Translations under genes and position numbers: made by a program
Notes under the pieces: generated by a model
The model's input: only the letters and a program-made list of their open reading frames with translations
What the model was told of the DNA's origin: nothing
The model's database searches: none
NCBI GenBank assembly: GCA_024134725.1
Contig: CP099863.1
Coordinates: 1,297,501 to 1,361,500, forward strand
Source of the DNA: Bacillus sp. 1780r2a1
GTDB taxonomy: Bacteria; Bacillota; Bacilli; Bacillales; Bacillaceae_H
Length of the DNA: 64,000 bases
Direction of reading: 5' to 3'
Shown: positions 51,833 through 60,918 of the stretch, one piece after another
Layout of the letters: the number at the start of each line of letters is the position of its first letter
Position numbering within the stretch: position 1 is the stretch's first letter

Positions 51833-53365
51833 ATGAAGATGAAGCATGGAATGATTGATATTGGATCGAATACAATGCGACTAGTCATTTATGAGAATAG
51901 AGCAGGAAAAGGATTTAAGCAAATTGAAAACCTGAAAGTGGTAGCCAGATTACGTAATTATTTAGATAATGACAGTCTATTAAACGAAGAAGGAATTCAT
52001 GTTTTGCTTCAAACGCTACAAACGTTTCAAATTATTACGCGCCATCACGAATTAGCGCATGTTAGCTGCGTAGCGACTGCTACGGTTAGACAAGCTAAAA
52101 ATAAAGAGTATATTGTCCAACTTGTTAAAGAAAACACGGACTTTTCAATGAAAATTTTATCGGAATATGAAGAGGCTTTTTATGGTTTTTTTGCCGTTAT
52201 CAATTCAACTTCAGTAGAAGAAGGTGTAACCATTGATATAGGGGGAGGAAGCACAGAAATCACGTACTTTCGAAATCGAGAGCTTGTTGAATATCATAGC
52301 TTTCCTTTTGGTGCGCTCTCTTTACGTTTGCAGTATGTAAAAGACAATGTACCTACTGATGAAGAAAGAGAAAGAATCCGTAATTTTGTACGAAGCGAAT
52401 TTCAAACGCTCTCTTGGCTTCATAAACGCTGTGTACCAATTGTAGCAATCGGTGGAAGCGCGAGAAACCTTGTTCAGCTCCACCAAAGTTTTATTCAGTA
52501 TCCGCTTGCCGGAGTACATCAATATAGAATGTCTCCGAGGGATATTGCGCAAGTAAAAACGATTATAGCTCCTTACTCCTATAGTGAACTTCAAAAATTA
52601 GAAGGACTATCCAAAGATCGAGCAGATACGATTATTCCTGCTATAGAAGTGTTCCAAGGGTTGTGTGAAATAGTAAATGCTTCTTCATTTATCCTCAGCC
52701 GTAAAGGACTTAGAGAAGGAGTGTTATATAAAGAAGCCCATGAACAAAGTCAGGGAACAATGTATCCGAACGTAGTGGAACGTAGCTTTCAAGAGCTGGT
52801 TGATGATTTTGAAATTAATCTAATTTACGTTCAACAAGTAACGCGGACTGCTACTATGCTGTTTCAGCATCTACGAGTGGATGCTTTACCCACCTTAACA
52901 GATGACGATCTCGAACTGTTGAGAAAAGGGGCTCAAGTGTTTCATTTGGGAGAATATATTGATTCAGAATCCAGCAGTCAGCATACGTTTTATTTGTTAG
53001 CAAATCGCACAATTGACGGTTTAACGCATTTAGAACGCCTAAAGCTAGCATTAGTTGCTTCTTATAAGGGGAAGTCCACGTTTAGGCAATATATTGAGCC
53101 TTTTCGTGAATGGATTTCAAAAGAAGAACAGAGAAAACTTTTATTAATAGGAGCATTATTAAAGTTAGCAACAAGTTTAAATGCAACTAAGCGTAATGTG
53201 GTAACACATATAGAAGTCAAGATTACGGATGCAATGTTAACTTTTACACTCGTATGTAACGGCAATTACAAAGCCGAAGAATACCAAGCTGAAAAACAAA
53301 AAAAGCATTTAGAAAAAGTATTGAAAAAACCGATTGCGTTGAACTTTAAATACATTACAAATTAA
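51833..53365 (+). CDS. ppx: Exopolyphosphatase, Ppx/GppA family
   Basis: Ppx degrades polyphosphate from the chain end. The 510-residue protein has the actin-like ATPase fold: the N-terminal phosphate loop MIDIGSNTMRLVIY, ATATVRQAKN, the second loop VTIDIGGGSTEITYF, and VAIGGSARNL, together with a C-terminal HD-like half (about 310-510). ATG follows AAAAGGTG with about ten bases spacing. Located directly upstream of ppk, in the same direction, so the two make a polyphosphate metabolism pair absent from B. subtilis. Confidence 0.93.
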   Translation: MKMKHGMIDIGSNTMRLVIYENRAGKGFKQIENLKVVARLRNYLDNDSLLNEEGIHVLLQTLQTFQIITRHHELAHVSCVATATVRQAKNKEYIVQLVKENTDFSMKILSEYEEAFYGFFAVINSTSVEEGVTIDIGGGSTEITYFRNRELVEYHSFPFGALSLRLQYVKDNVPTDEERERIRNFVRSEFQTLSWLHKRCVPIVAIGGSARNLVQLHQSFIQYPLAGVHQYRMSPRDIAQVKTIIAPYSYSELQKLEGLSKDRADTIIPAIEVFQGLCEIVNASSFILSRKGLREGVLYKEAHEQSQGTMYPNVVERSFQELVDDFEINLIYVQQVTRTATMLFQHLRVDALPTLTDDDLELLRKGAQVFHLGEYIDSESSSQHTFYLLANRTIDGLTHLERLKLALVASYKGKSTFRQYIEPFREWISKEEQRKLLLIGALLKLATSLNATKRNVVTHIEVKITDAMLTFTLVCNGNYKAEEYQAEKQKKHLEKVLKKPIALNFKYITN

Positions 53366-53483
53366 AAGGTGATACTATTCCTGTACAAAATATAAAAGAT
53401 ACATGTCGTTCATCTTATCTTTATAACTAGTTAATAATTAGATGTTAATTTTAAAAAAGGAGAGCATTTAGGGGGAAATGTAA

Positions 53484-55616
53484 ATGGTGAATGTGGAAAA
53501 GCTAGACAGGATGGATAAAGAAAATGAACTGACAAACCCTGCTTATTATAATAACCGGGAGCTGAGCTGGTTGGCATTTAACCAGCGCGTATTAGAAGAA
53601 GCAATTGATAAGCGAAATGCTCTTTTAGAACGATTAAAATTTCTAGCGATTTTCAGCTCTAACTTAGATGAATTTTTCATGGTACGAGTAGCGGGAATAA
53701 AAGATCAGGTAAAAGCCAGCTTTAATAAGCGTGAGAACAAAGCGGGGCTTACTCCCAAACAGCAGCTTTCAGCAATCGCAATTAAAAATCATGAGCTTAT
53801 TAAAGTTCAGTCTGAAACCTATATGCATACTTTATTGCCTTTGTTAAAAAAAGAACAAATCAACTTTATTTCAATAAAGGAATTAACGACGCATCAACAT
53901 GAGTTTTTAGAATCTTATTTTATAGATCAAGTTTTTCCTGTATTAACTCCAATGGCAGTCGATGCGTACCGGCCGTTTCCGATTCTTCTTAATAAAAGTT
54001 TAAATTTGGCTGTTGTATTAAAGGAAGATAGAGAAGAGCAGCAAGTTACAGGGATAAAAGGAAGGCTTGCAATTGTTCAGGTACCTGCGGTTTTAGAGCG
54101 GTATATAGAATTACCAACAAATTCATTAGAACGCTCATTTGTGTTACTAGAAGAAGTAATTGCGCACTTTATTCAACAATTGTTTAGTGGTTATGAGGTA
54201 GCATCTGTGACGCAGTTTCGCATTACGCGAAATGCAGATATGACTATTCATGAAGAAGGAGCTCGGGATCTTTTAAAAGAAATTGAGAAAGAGCTAAAAA
54301 AACGAAAATGGGGCGCTGCTGTTCGCTTAGAAGTAAAAGCATCCTATTATGATGAACAGGTTCTAGCCTATTTAAAGCAGGTATTAGATATTCATACGAA
54401 AGATGTGTACGTAGTTGACTCCCCTCTTGATTTAACCATGCTGTTTTCATTTTGCGACAAAATCAAAGTAACTCATGAACATTTAGGTGTTGAAATGTTT
54501 ATCCCACAGCCGCCGCAAGATCTAGCATCGGATGAAGATATCTTTGAGAAATTGTTAGAGCAGGATTTATTATTTCATCATCCCTACGAGTCGTTTGAAC
54601 CGGTTGTTGATTTTGTAGCCGATGCGGCCGAAGATTCCGACGTATTAGCCATCAAACAAACTTTATATCGTGTAAGCGGAGATTCCCCCGTAATAAAAGC
54701 GTTGCAAAGAGCCGCGGAAAACGGGAAACAGGTCACCGTATTGGTTGAATTAAAAGCACGGTTTGATGAAGAAAAGAACGTTCAATGGGCAAAAGAATTA
54801 GAAAAAGCAGGTTGTCACGTCATCTATGGAATGACACACTTAAAAACACATAGCAAAATTACACTAGTGGTAAGGAAACGCAACAACCGAATTGAGAGAT
54901 TTGTTCATCTTGGTACAGGCAATTATAATGACGCAACGGCTAAAATTTATACAGATATCAGTTACTTAACATCAAAGCGCCAGTTTGGTGTTGATGCAAC
55001 CAATTTCTTTAATTACCTAAGCGGGTATACCCAAAAGCCAGCTTATCATCACTTATCAGTTGCGCCGTTTGATATTCGAGATGATTTCCTTGCGCTAATT
55101 GACAAAGAAATAGTATGTCATCAAAAACACGGCAATGGCCGAATTATTGCTAAAATGAATTCATTAACGGACAAGGTATTAATTATGAAGTTATATGAGG
55201 CTTCACAGGCTGGTGTGTCCGTTGATTTAATTGTCCGCGGCACATGCTGTTTGCGCCCGAAAATAAAAGGAGTTAGCGAAAATATTCGAGTAAGGAGTAT
55301 TATTGGAAGGTTTTTAGAGCATAGTCGCATTTACACGTTTCATCACAATGGAGAAAAAAAGGTGTATTTTTCATCCGCTGATATGATGACGAGAAATATG
55401 GTAAAGCGCGTTGAAATTTTATTTCCAATTCTCGAAGAACCGTTAAAAAACAGAACGTTAAAATGGTTAGATCTTATGCTTGAAGATAACATAAAAGCTA
55501 GAGAGCAGGATGCAAATGGAAATTACTATTATCTGCAGCAGGGGAGGCAAGAGGCTGTTGATAGTCAAAAAGTTTTTCGGCAATTAGCATATCAAGTCAT
55601 GGAAGATGAAGAGTAA
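53484..55616 (+). CDS. ppk: Polyphosphate kinase Ppk
   Basis: Ppk1 reversibly transfers ATP phosphate to polyphosphate. The 710-residue protein matches the PPK1 fold: N-terminal 'YYNNRELSWLAFNQRVLEEA', the ATP-cradle segments 'FFMVRVAGIKDQV', and the autophosphorylated histidine in THLKTHSK (His456), with GTGNYND and the C-terminal HIYTFHHNGE-like segment 'SRIYTFHHNG'. Length typical. The RBS AGGGGGAAATGTAA precedes ATG. It pairs with ppx 118 bases upstream, where no terminator is obvious. A terminator follows at 55617. Confidence 0.96.
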   Translation: MVNVEKLDRMDKENELTNPAYYNNRELSWLAFNQRVLEEAIDKRNALLERLKFLAIFSSNLDEFFMVRVAGIKDQVKASFNKRENKAGLTPKQQLSAIAIKNHELIKVQSETYMHTLLPLLKKEQINFISIKELTTHQHEFLESYFIDQVFPVLTPMAVDAYRPFPILLNKSLNLAVVLKEDREEQQVTGIKGRLAIVQVPAVLERYIELPTNSLERSFVLLEEVIAHFIQQLFSGYEVASVTQFRITRNADMTIHEEGARDLLKEIEKELKKRKWGAAVRLEVKASYYDEQVLAYLKQVLDIHTKDVYVVDSPLDLTMLFSFCDKIKVTHEHLGVEMFIPQPPQDLASDEDIFEKLLEQDLLFHHPYESFEPVVDFVADAAEDSDVLAIKQTLYRVSGDSPVIKALQRAAENGKQVTVLVELKARFDEEKNVQWAKELEKAGCHVIYGMTHLKTHSKITLVVRKRNNRIERFVHLGTGNYNDATAKIYTDISYLTSKRQFGVDATNFFNYLSGYTQKPAYHHLSVAPFDIRDDFLALIDKEIVCHQKHGNGRIIAKMNSLTDKVLIMKLYEASQAGVSVDLIVRGTCCLRPKIKGVSENIRVRSIIGRFLEHSRIYTFHHNGEKKVYFSSADMMTRNMVKRVEILFPILEEPLKNRTLKWLDLMLEDNIKAREQDANGNYYYLQQGRQEAVDSQKVFRQLAYQVMEDEE

Positions 55617-55648
55617 ACAAAAAAGCCGATGGAAATCGGCTTTTACAT
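55617..55648 (+). terminator. Terminator after ppk
   Basis: AAAAAGCCGAT/ATCGGCTTTT stem with a short loop and T run immediately after the stop codon. Confidence 0.9.
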
Positions 55649-55651
55649 TTG

Positions 55652-55918
55652 TTATCGGGGAACAGGGCCAAACCCTGGTGTACCTGGAGCGCCGTAGAAA
55701 GTGTTGTAAATAGGTGGACCTGCAGGACCTCCATAGTATGGAGTAGGTGGATATGGGTAAAACGGAGGGCAACAACCAGGGCGTCCACCGAATCCGCCCA
55801 CTGCTAGTCCTCCAAGTAAGCCACCAGCTAGGCCAGCTACGAATGGAAAAGCAAAAAAGCGCTGTTCACCGTTAGGAGCGGTACGATATACGCCATACGG
55901 ATAATATTGATGATACAT
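55652..55918 (-). CDS. Gly/Pro/Tyr-rich small protein, possible spore coat protein
   Basis: An 88-residue protein of unusual composition: an N-terminal MYHQYYPYGVYRT, a Gly-rich hydrophobic core 'AGLAGGLLGGLAVGGFGG' and a C-terminal Pro/Tyr/Gly-rich tail (CCPPFYPYPPTPYYGG). The tyrosine/proline repeats recall Bacillus spore coat or outer-layer proteins. No signal peptide. RBS: TTGAAGGAGGTTGAATT before ATG, very strong. Located between ppk and ykuE in a sporulation-rich stretch. The coat role is inferred from composition only. Confidence 0.65.
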   Translation of the reverse strand: MYHQYYPYGVYRTAPNGEQRFFAFPFVAGLAGGLLGGLAVGGFGGRPGCCPPFYPYPPTPYYGGPAGPPIYNTFYGAPGTPGFGPVPR

Positions 55919-56017
55919 AATTCAACCTCCTTCAATGTTGTCTATGTAGTGTATGGTGGTAGGTTTCATTATGAGTCTGTCTTACTATATGTTTCCTGTA
56001 TAATCGCAAAAAAACGT

Positions 56018-56890
56018 CTAAATAGACGTTTTTTTTAATGTGAATAATGTAATTTCAGGTGTAGCTAAAAACCTAAAGGGAATGCGCGTTGTGCCGATAC
56101 CGCGGTTCACATACAGCTGCATGTCGCTTTCTCCCACTTTATAAAATCCTTCGGGATAAACCGTACCGAAAGGAGGCGTAATTAACGGTCCGAAAAATGG
56201 AAGTTGAATCTGTCCTCCATGACTATGCCCTGATAGCTGTAAATCAACTGGGAATGCTGCCGCTTTAACTGCTACATCAGGTTCATGAATCATAGCAATT
56301 GCAAACGTAGAGGACTCTAGTTGACCAAGTGTTTGTTCATATTGAGGGTCTCCTAACAGCACATCATCTAACCCACAAATATGGATATATTCTCCGTTAT
56401 CAAGTGTTATTGTTCGTGCTTCATTCACTAGAAGTTGGAAGTTTGATTCCTGGATTATATCTTGATAAAGCGTCGTACCGTACCCTCCATGATCATGGTT
56501 TCCATAAATCGCATACTTTCCAAGAGGCGAGTTTAATCGCTGTAAAATAGGCGGAATTCGATGCGGGTAAGCATATTCATTCGGTGCATCCATTAAATCG
56601 CCTGTAAACAAAATGAGATCAGGTTTGAGGCTGTTAATCTTATTAACCAGTTCTTCTAGCTGCTGAAGGTTATAAGAAAGCCCGAGGTGAGTATCACTAA
56701 ATTGTAAAATAGTTCGATTGTGAAAGCCTGTTGGAATATTGTTTGAAAAGATGCTCTTACGCGTTATCTGCAGTCGCCTCGGCTCAATATACTTCGCATA
56801 TGTATAACCAAAGGAAGTCGTTAATACAGTCCCTAGCGATAAAGAAAGTAAACCTTTTAAAAAAGAGCGTCGTGTATACGTCTTTTTCAT
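56018..56890 (-). CDS. ykuE: Metallophosphoesterase YkuE with twin-arginine signal
   Basis: A secreted metal-dependent phosphoesterase of 290 residues. The N-terminus carries TRRSFLKG (RR at residues 7-8), followed by the hydrophobic stretch 'LLSLSLGTVLTTSFGYTYA' and a YAKYIEP segment: a Tat signal. Catalytic motifs are FSDTHLG, FTGDLMD, GNHDHGGYG and SGHSHGGQI, giving the dinuclear metal site of calcineurin-like enzymes. B. subtilis YkuE is a wall-associated TatAyCy substrate. It ends in ...FTLKK. It lies 18 kb from the window's only tatA-tatC pair. Confidence 0.94.
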   Translation of the reverse strand: MKKTYTRRSFLKGLLSLSLGTVLTTSFGYTYAKYIEPRRLQITRKSIFSNNIPTGFHNRTILQFSDTHLGLSYNLQQLEELVNKINSLKPDLILFTGDLMDAPNEYAYPHRIPPILQRLNSPLGKYAIYGNHDHGGYGTTLYQDIIQESNFQLLVNEARTITLDNGEYIHICGLDDVLLGDPQYEQTLGQLESSTFAIAMIHEPDVAVKAAAFPVDLQLSGHSHGGQIQLPFFGPLITPPFGTVYPEGFYKVGESDMQLYVNRGIGTTRIPFRFLATPEITLFTLKKTSI

Positions 56891-57030
56891 TTTAAAATCA
56901 ACCTATTCTCTTTCATATTTCCATTGACATTACTCATAATGGCTAAAGATTAATTATAGCATCTCTGAAAAAAGGATAAAACTTAAAACTCTGATTTACT
57001 TAAACAAGTAGTAAAAAAACGTATTTTCGA

Positions 57031-57056
57031 GAGAAATGAATAACTATTCATTTCTC
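57031..57056. promoter_or_regulatory. FadR-like operator upstream of fadH
   Basis: GAGAAATGAATA and its exact complement TATTCATTTCTC are separated by only two bases (AC), centred about 75 bases before the fadH start. The core TGAATAACTATTCA matches the FadR-box pattern (TGAATGA-type half sites) of Bacillus fatty acid degradation genes. Confidence 0.7.
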
Positions 57057-57118
57057 TTTTAGATAAAAAAAGGTAGAATAAAAGAGTAAGAGCTTTAATA
57101 AAAAAGGGGGATAACGGA

Positions 57119-57883
57119 ATGAAGGAGAAAGTAGTGGTAGTAACAGGTGGTTCAAGTGGGATGGGCAAACATATGGCGAAGCGCTTTGCTAGCGACGGAG
57201 CGTATGTCGTAATTACTGGAAGATCTCTAGAACGCCTAGAAGAAACGAAGGCAGAAATTGAAACATTTGAAAATCAAGTGTTACCTGTGCAGATGGATGT
57301 ACGAAATCCTGAAGATGCAAAACGGATGGTGAGTGAAACTCATAAGCAGTTTGGTCGAATCGATTATCTTATTAACAATGCTGCAGGAAATTTTATATGT
57401 CCCGCAGAAGAGCTTTCAGTAAACGGTTGGAAAAGCGTCATTGACATTGTGTTAAACGGTACGTTCTATTGTAGTTCTGAGGTAGGGAAGTACTGGATTG
57501 AACACAATATTAAAGGAGCCATTACAAATATCGTAGCTACATATGCATGGAATGCAGGTGCTGGAGTTATTCATTCAGCTTCAGCTAAGGCTGGGGTGTT
57601 AACAATGACAAGAACATTAGCTGTTGAATGGGGAAGTAAATACGGTATTCGAGTAAACGCAATCGCTCCTGGACCAATTGAGCGTACTGGTGGAGCAGAT
57701 AAATTATTTCAATCTGAAAAGATGAAAGCGCGTACACTTAATTCGGTACCACTTAGACGCTTTGGTACACCAGAAGAAATTGCAGGACTAGCTGCATTTT
57801 TATTTTCGGATGAAGCATCATACATTAATGGTGAATGCATTACAATGGATGGAGGCCAATGGTTAAACCAATATCCTTTTTAA
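57119..57883 (+). CDS. fadH: 2,4-dienoyl-CoA reductase FadH (YkuF)
   Basis: FadH reduces 2,4-dienoyl-CoA with NADPH during degradation of unsaturated fatty acids. The 254-residue SDR has the cofactor motif VTGGSSGMGKHMA, NNAAGNF, and an active-site region with NIVATYAWNAG and IHSASAKAGVLT. The usual tyrosine is replaced, as in this subfamily, and the lysine kept. Matches B. subtilis YkuF in length and order. ATG follows AAAAAAGGGGGATAACGG. The FadR-like operator upstream suggests repression relieved by long-chain acyl-CoA. Confidence 0.94.
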   Translation: MKEKVVVVTGGSSGMGKHMAKRFASDGAYVVITGRSLERLEETKAEIETFENQVLPVQMDVRNPEDAKRMVSETHKQFGRIDYLINNAAGNFICPAEELSVNGWKSVIDIVLNGTFYCSSEVGKYWIEHNIKGAITNIVATYAWNAGAGVIHSASAKAGVLTMTRTLAVEWGSKYGIRVNAIAPGPIERTGGADKLFQSEKMKARTLNSVPLRRFGTPEEIAGLAAFLFSDEASYINGECITMDGGQWLNQYPF

Positions 57884-57890
57884 ATAAAGG

Positions 57891-57920
57891 AAAAAGCAGA
57901 CAGCGGAATGTCTGCTTTTT
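57891..57920 (+). terminator. Terminator after fadH
   Basis: AAAAGCAGAC/GTCTGCTTTT stem with a short loop and T run, just after the stop. Confidence 0.9.
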
Positions 57921-58129
57921 TGTATTTTCTTCAAGCGTTACTTCACTTCAAAGACTAGCAAAAACAGGATTTTCATATTATACTTACTAAAAATGTATAT
58001 ATAGTAATTGAGCACATTGAATGCTACAAAAAGCTTGAATATTCATTGCGCTTCAGTAAACCGATGAAAGTAGATCAAAAGGTCTAGTAAGAGGATTGAA
58101 TTGAATCTATATGATAAGGGGGGAACGTC

Positions 58130-59341
58130 ATGGATCCTTTAGATGTGTTAACAAACATAGAGAACACCCTTCCATATTATCAAGCAATTTTTAGTGCGGA
58201 TGAACACAAGATTGTTGGGTATGAAGTGTTAGCAAGGATTAAACAAGATGACGAGATTGAAAGTTTAGGAGCTTTTTTTCACGATGATGCGATTCCGGAT
58301 GAATATCGAATTGAAGTGGATTATGCGGTTTTAACAAAAGCATTGAATCACATTTTAGAGCAGAAAGAAGAGTTTTTAATCTTTATTAATCAAAATCCCA
58401 ATTTATTAATGAATGACCATGGAGAATCTCTGTTAGAACTGTTGCAGTATTTTGAGACAAAGGGGCTATCTCTGAATCGAGTTGTTTTAGAAATTACCGA
58501 GCACAATTTTAATGGTGATATTGAATCTCTTCAGCATTTATTGAAATATTATCAAACGTATGGCATTAAGGTGGCAATTGATAATATTGGTAAAGAAAGC
58601 AGTAACTTAGATCGTATTGGTTTGCTTTCACCAGATATTTTAAAAGTAGACCTGCACATTTTACGACAAACGGCTATGACACAATCTTATCAAGACGTTT
58701 TGTATTCGTTATCATTGCTAGCACGTAAAATGGGAGCTACCCTGCTGTATGAAGATATTGAAGCTTCTTATCAACTGCAATATGCATGGCGTAACGGCGG
58801 TAGGTACTTTCAAGGTTACTATTTACATAAGCCATCAGCTGAATTGGTTGATCCTTTTCTGTTAAAGGATAAGCTGAAAAATCAATTTGAAATGTTTATA
58901 GCTCACGAGAAGAAAAAATTACAGGCTATCTATGAATTAACGGAGAGCTTCCAGGTGAAAATGCAGCAGGTAATGAGTCAATGCCGCAAGATGGAAGAGT
59001 ATGACGAGATGCTTCAGTATATTGCGAATGAGCTTTCAATCGCATGCTTCCGAGTGTATGTATGCGACGAGAATGGGTTTCAACGCTCATCAAACTTTTT
59101 AAAGAAAGAACATGAATGGATTGCCGAGCCAGAGTACCTTCACAAAAATTGGAGCTGGCGTCCGTATTTTCTTGAGAATATTATTCGAATGACCCATGAA
59201 CAGCGTGGGATTTTATCAGACTTATATAACGATATTGAAACAGGAGAGAATATACGAACTTTTTCGTATCCAATTGAAAACGGTCATTATTTATTTATCG
59301 ATATTTCATATGCCTTTTTATATGAGAAAGACGCATTATAA
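58130..59341 (+). CDS. ykuI: EAL-domain c-di-GMP-binding protein YkuI
   Basis: A 403-residue protein with an N-terminal EAL domain (about 1-255; 'YYQAIFSADEHKIVGYEVLAR', VLEITEHNF) and a C-terminal PAS-like YkuI_C domain (about 265-403; WSWRPYFLENI, IRTFSYPIENG). B. subtilis YkuI, of the same length, binds c-di-GMP but shows little hydrolysis. The EAL motif is EVLARI rather than EAL, so catalysis is doubtful. ATG follows AAGGGGGGAACGTC. Placed after fadH with about 245 bases between; ended by a strong terminator. Confidence 0.94.
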   Translation: MDPLDVLTNIENTLPYYQAIFSADEHKIVGYEVLARIKQDDEIESLGAFFHDDAIPDEYRIEVDYAVLTKALNHILEQKEEFLIFINQNPNLLMNDHGESLLELLQYFETKGLSLNRVVLEITEHNFNGDIESLQHLLKYYQTYGIKVAIDNIGKESSNLDRIGLLSPDILKVDLHILRQTAMTQSYQDVLYSLSLLARKMGATLLYEDIEASYQLQYAWRNGGRYFQGYYLHKPSAELVDPFLLKDKLKNQFEMFIAHEKKKLQAIYELTESFQVKMQQVMSQCRKMEEYDEMLQYIANELSIACFRVYVCDENGFQRSSNFLKKEHEWIAEPEYLHKNWSWRPYFLENIIRMTHEQRGILSDLYNDIETGENIRTFSYPIENGHYLFIDISYAFLYEKDAL

Positions 59342-59379
59342 AAAAGCATGCCTCACTAACCCTGAGGCATGCTTTTTTT
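59341..59379 (+). terminator. Terminator after ykuI
   Basis: A 16-bp perfect stem (AAAAAAGCATGCCTCA and complement) with a 7-nt loop and a run of T. Confidence 0.94.
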
Positions 59380-59456
59380 CATTTCTAAAAATGAAAGAAT
59401 ATGGGGTCAAAAAGAAGGAAAGCTATTACTAATTAAAACGAAAGGGATGATCGTTT

Positions 59457-59945
59457 ATGAAAAAAGTAGTAGGATCGATAATAATTTTTTTATGTGTAAC
59501 ATGTTTGTATACGCCTGCTCAGGCTGAAGTTGATGGAGATACCCGCAACGAAATCTTTACTGCTCTACATGAAGCCTTTCAAGCTCAGCTTCGTTTAACG
59601 AATGAGCATTATTCAAAGGAAAAGGCAATCAGCACGCTTCTTCCATACTTTGAGAAAAGCTACGCGGAAAAATTTCTAGATGATAATATGGTTCAAGAAG
59701 CCCAGGGGTATACTGTATACGGTTCTGATTTTGCTCTTCATTATATTCCCTATTTTTCATACGACGAACAAACAAAGGTAGCGGTTCATCCATCCATGGA
59801 AAAAGCTTATGTCTTTGAATATTTTCCAGCTGTAAAAGATGGCCCCGTATCTTATGTGGGGCATTATGAGATGTTGACGTTGACTCGCCATGAGGGAAAA
59901 TGGAAAGTATCAGGATTTACATATAGTAACCAAAAGCCCAGTTAA
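59457..59945 (+). CDS. Secreted protein of 162 residues, unknown (DUF3993-like)
   Basis: A signal peptide (MKKVVGSIIIFLCVTCLYTPAQA) ends in AQA-type cleavage near residue 23, leaving a mature soluble domain of about 139 residues. That part contains 'NEIFTALHEAFQAQLRLT', 'YFEKSYAEKFLDDNM', 'YFSYDEQTKVAVHPSMEKAY' and GKWKVSGFTY. The architecture resembles small secreted Bacillus proteins of the DUF3993 type, but I cannot be sure. ATG after AAAGGGATGATCGTTT. It is between ykuI and the glutaredoxin gene; no operon partner. Confidence 0.7.
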   Translation: MKKVVGSIIIFLCVTCLYTPAQAEVDGDTRNEIFTALHEAFQAQLRLTNEHYSKEKAISTLLPYFEKSYAEKFLDDNMVQEAQGYTVYGSDFALHYIPYFSYDEQTKVAVHPSMEKAYVFEYFPAVKDGPVSYVGHYEMLTLTRHEGKWKVSGFTYSNQKPS

Positions 59946-59968
59946 TCCTCTCGCATAAGGTATTTAAC

Positions 59969-60205
59969 TTAAGCAAGATCTAAAAGCTTTTCTAGTGTTT
60001 GTAAATCAAAGCCTTTTACCACATCATCATTAACTTTAACCGTTGGTGTTGAATATGACTGAAATACTTCAATCATACGATTTCTGGCTTTTACATCTTT
60101 TGAGACGTCATATTCTTTATATGAAATATTATTGTGTTTTAAAAACTGTTTAACAATTTCACACGGTGGACAAGATGGTTGTGTATATAATTCTACGTTT
60201 TTCAT
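59969..60205 (-). CDS. Glutaredoxin-family (NrdH-like) protein
   Basis: A 78-residue thiol-disulfide protein with the active site SCPPC at residues 11-15, followed by the thioredoxin-fold segments 'YKEYDVSKDVKARNRMIEVF' and the cis-proline STPTVKV. The CPPC motif and length fit glutaredoxin/NrdH-redoxin types. ATG 60205 follows AAGGAGTTTTAAC; the ORF is open 16 codons further but lacks RBS. Stands alone on the minus strand next to ykuJ. Redox partner unknown. Confidence 0.88.
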   Translation of the reverse strand: MKNVELYTQPSCPPCEIVKQFLKHNNISYKEYDVSKDVKARNRMIEVFQSYSTPTVKVNDDVVKGFDLQTLEKLLDLA

Positions 60206-60435
60206 GTTAAAACTCCTTATTGTATAATATGATATTATAATCAAAAACGACAAACTACGCCATAATAAGCCAATTTCTTACGAAAATTCATGTAAAGTAC
60301 TTGTGTTTTTTCTGTATGTGGCATATAGTGAAATGGTGTCTTTTATGCATGAAGATTCATGCTGAAGAAATGAGAATGAATAAACAAGCCTTAAATAGGG
60401 TAAGTAATGATGTAATCGTTGAAAGGAGAGATTAT

Positions 60436-60672
60436 ATGTCACAATTACAAGGTATTTTAACTCGTCTTGTGAATCTCCGTGAGCAAGCAAGTGGAAGTGA
60501 AGCACCACAACGCTTCTTCGAAGTAGATGGAAAACGAATTTGTAGCGTGAAATATCATGCGAAAACTGAAACGTTTGAACTTGAAGTATATCAAGATGGC
60601 GAGAAGCCAAGCGTTTATCAATTTGATAATATTGACATGATTGCAATTGAGATTTTTGAATTAATTCATTAA
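60436..60672 (+). CDS. ykuJ: YkuJ family protein
   Basis: A 78-residue soluble protein of the YkuJ family, unknown function. Features match B. subtilis YkuJ: start MSQLQGILTRLVNLREQA, RFFEVDGKRICSVKYH, and a C-terminal NIDMIAIEIFELIH. ATG 60436 follows GAAAGGAGAGATTAT; an in-frame extension to 60301 is without support. In B. subtilis ykuJ is followed by ykuK, ykzF and ykuL before ccpC; those genes are absent here. Confidence 0.93.
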   Translation: MSQLQGILTRLVNLREQASGSEAPQRFFEVDGKRICSVKYHAKTETFELEVYQDGEKPSVYQFDNIDMIAIEIFELIH

Positions 60673-60719
60673 TGAAGCCATTAATCAACTTAGATCTGTG
60701 AATTGTCGATGATTCGAAT

Positions 60720-60764
60720 GAAAGCCTTGGATGCACATTTACGTGTATCCAAGGCTTTTTATAT
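60720..60764 (+). terminator. Terminator after ykuJ
   Basis: AAAGCCTTGGAT pairs with ATCCAAGGCTTT around a partly paired loop and is followed by TTTT. Confidence 0.92.
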
Positions 60765-60918
60765 GTCAAGAATAACTGACGTACTAGCAGGCCTCCATAT
60801 TATATAAAAAGTTAAAAAGAATCTTGACAATAACTAACTTTTGTCTATCTTTCTGAAGCATTTTTTTATATGATTAGAAGGTGAAAAAGTAAAACAATGT
60901 GTTGAGAGGAATAGCAAA

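Noticed and set aside
59342-60435. Possible FsrA iron-responsive small RNA, since in B. subtilis it lies between ykuI and ykuJ
   Set aside because: I found no C-rich seed with its own terminator on either strand in the available gaps; the only strong hairpins belong to the ends of ykuI and ykuJ.
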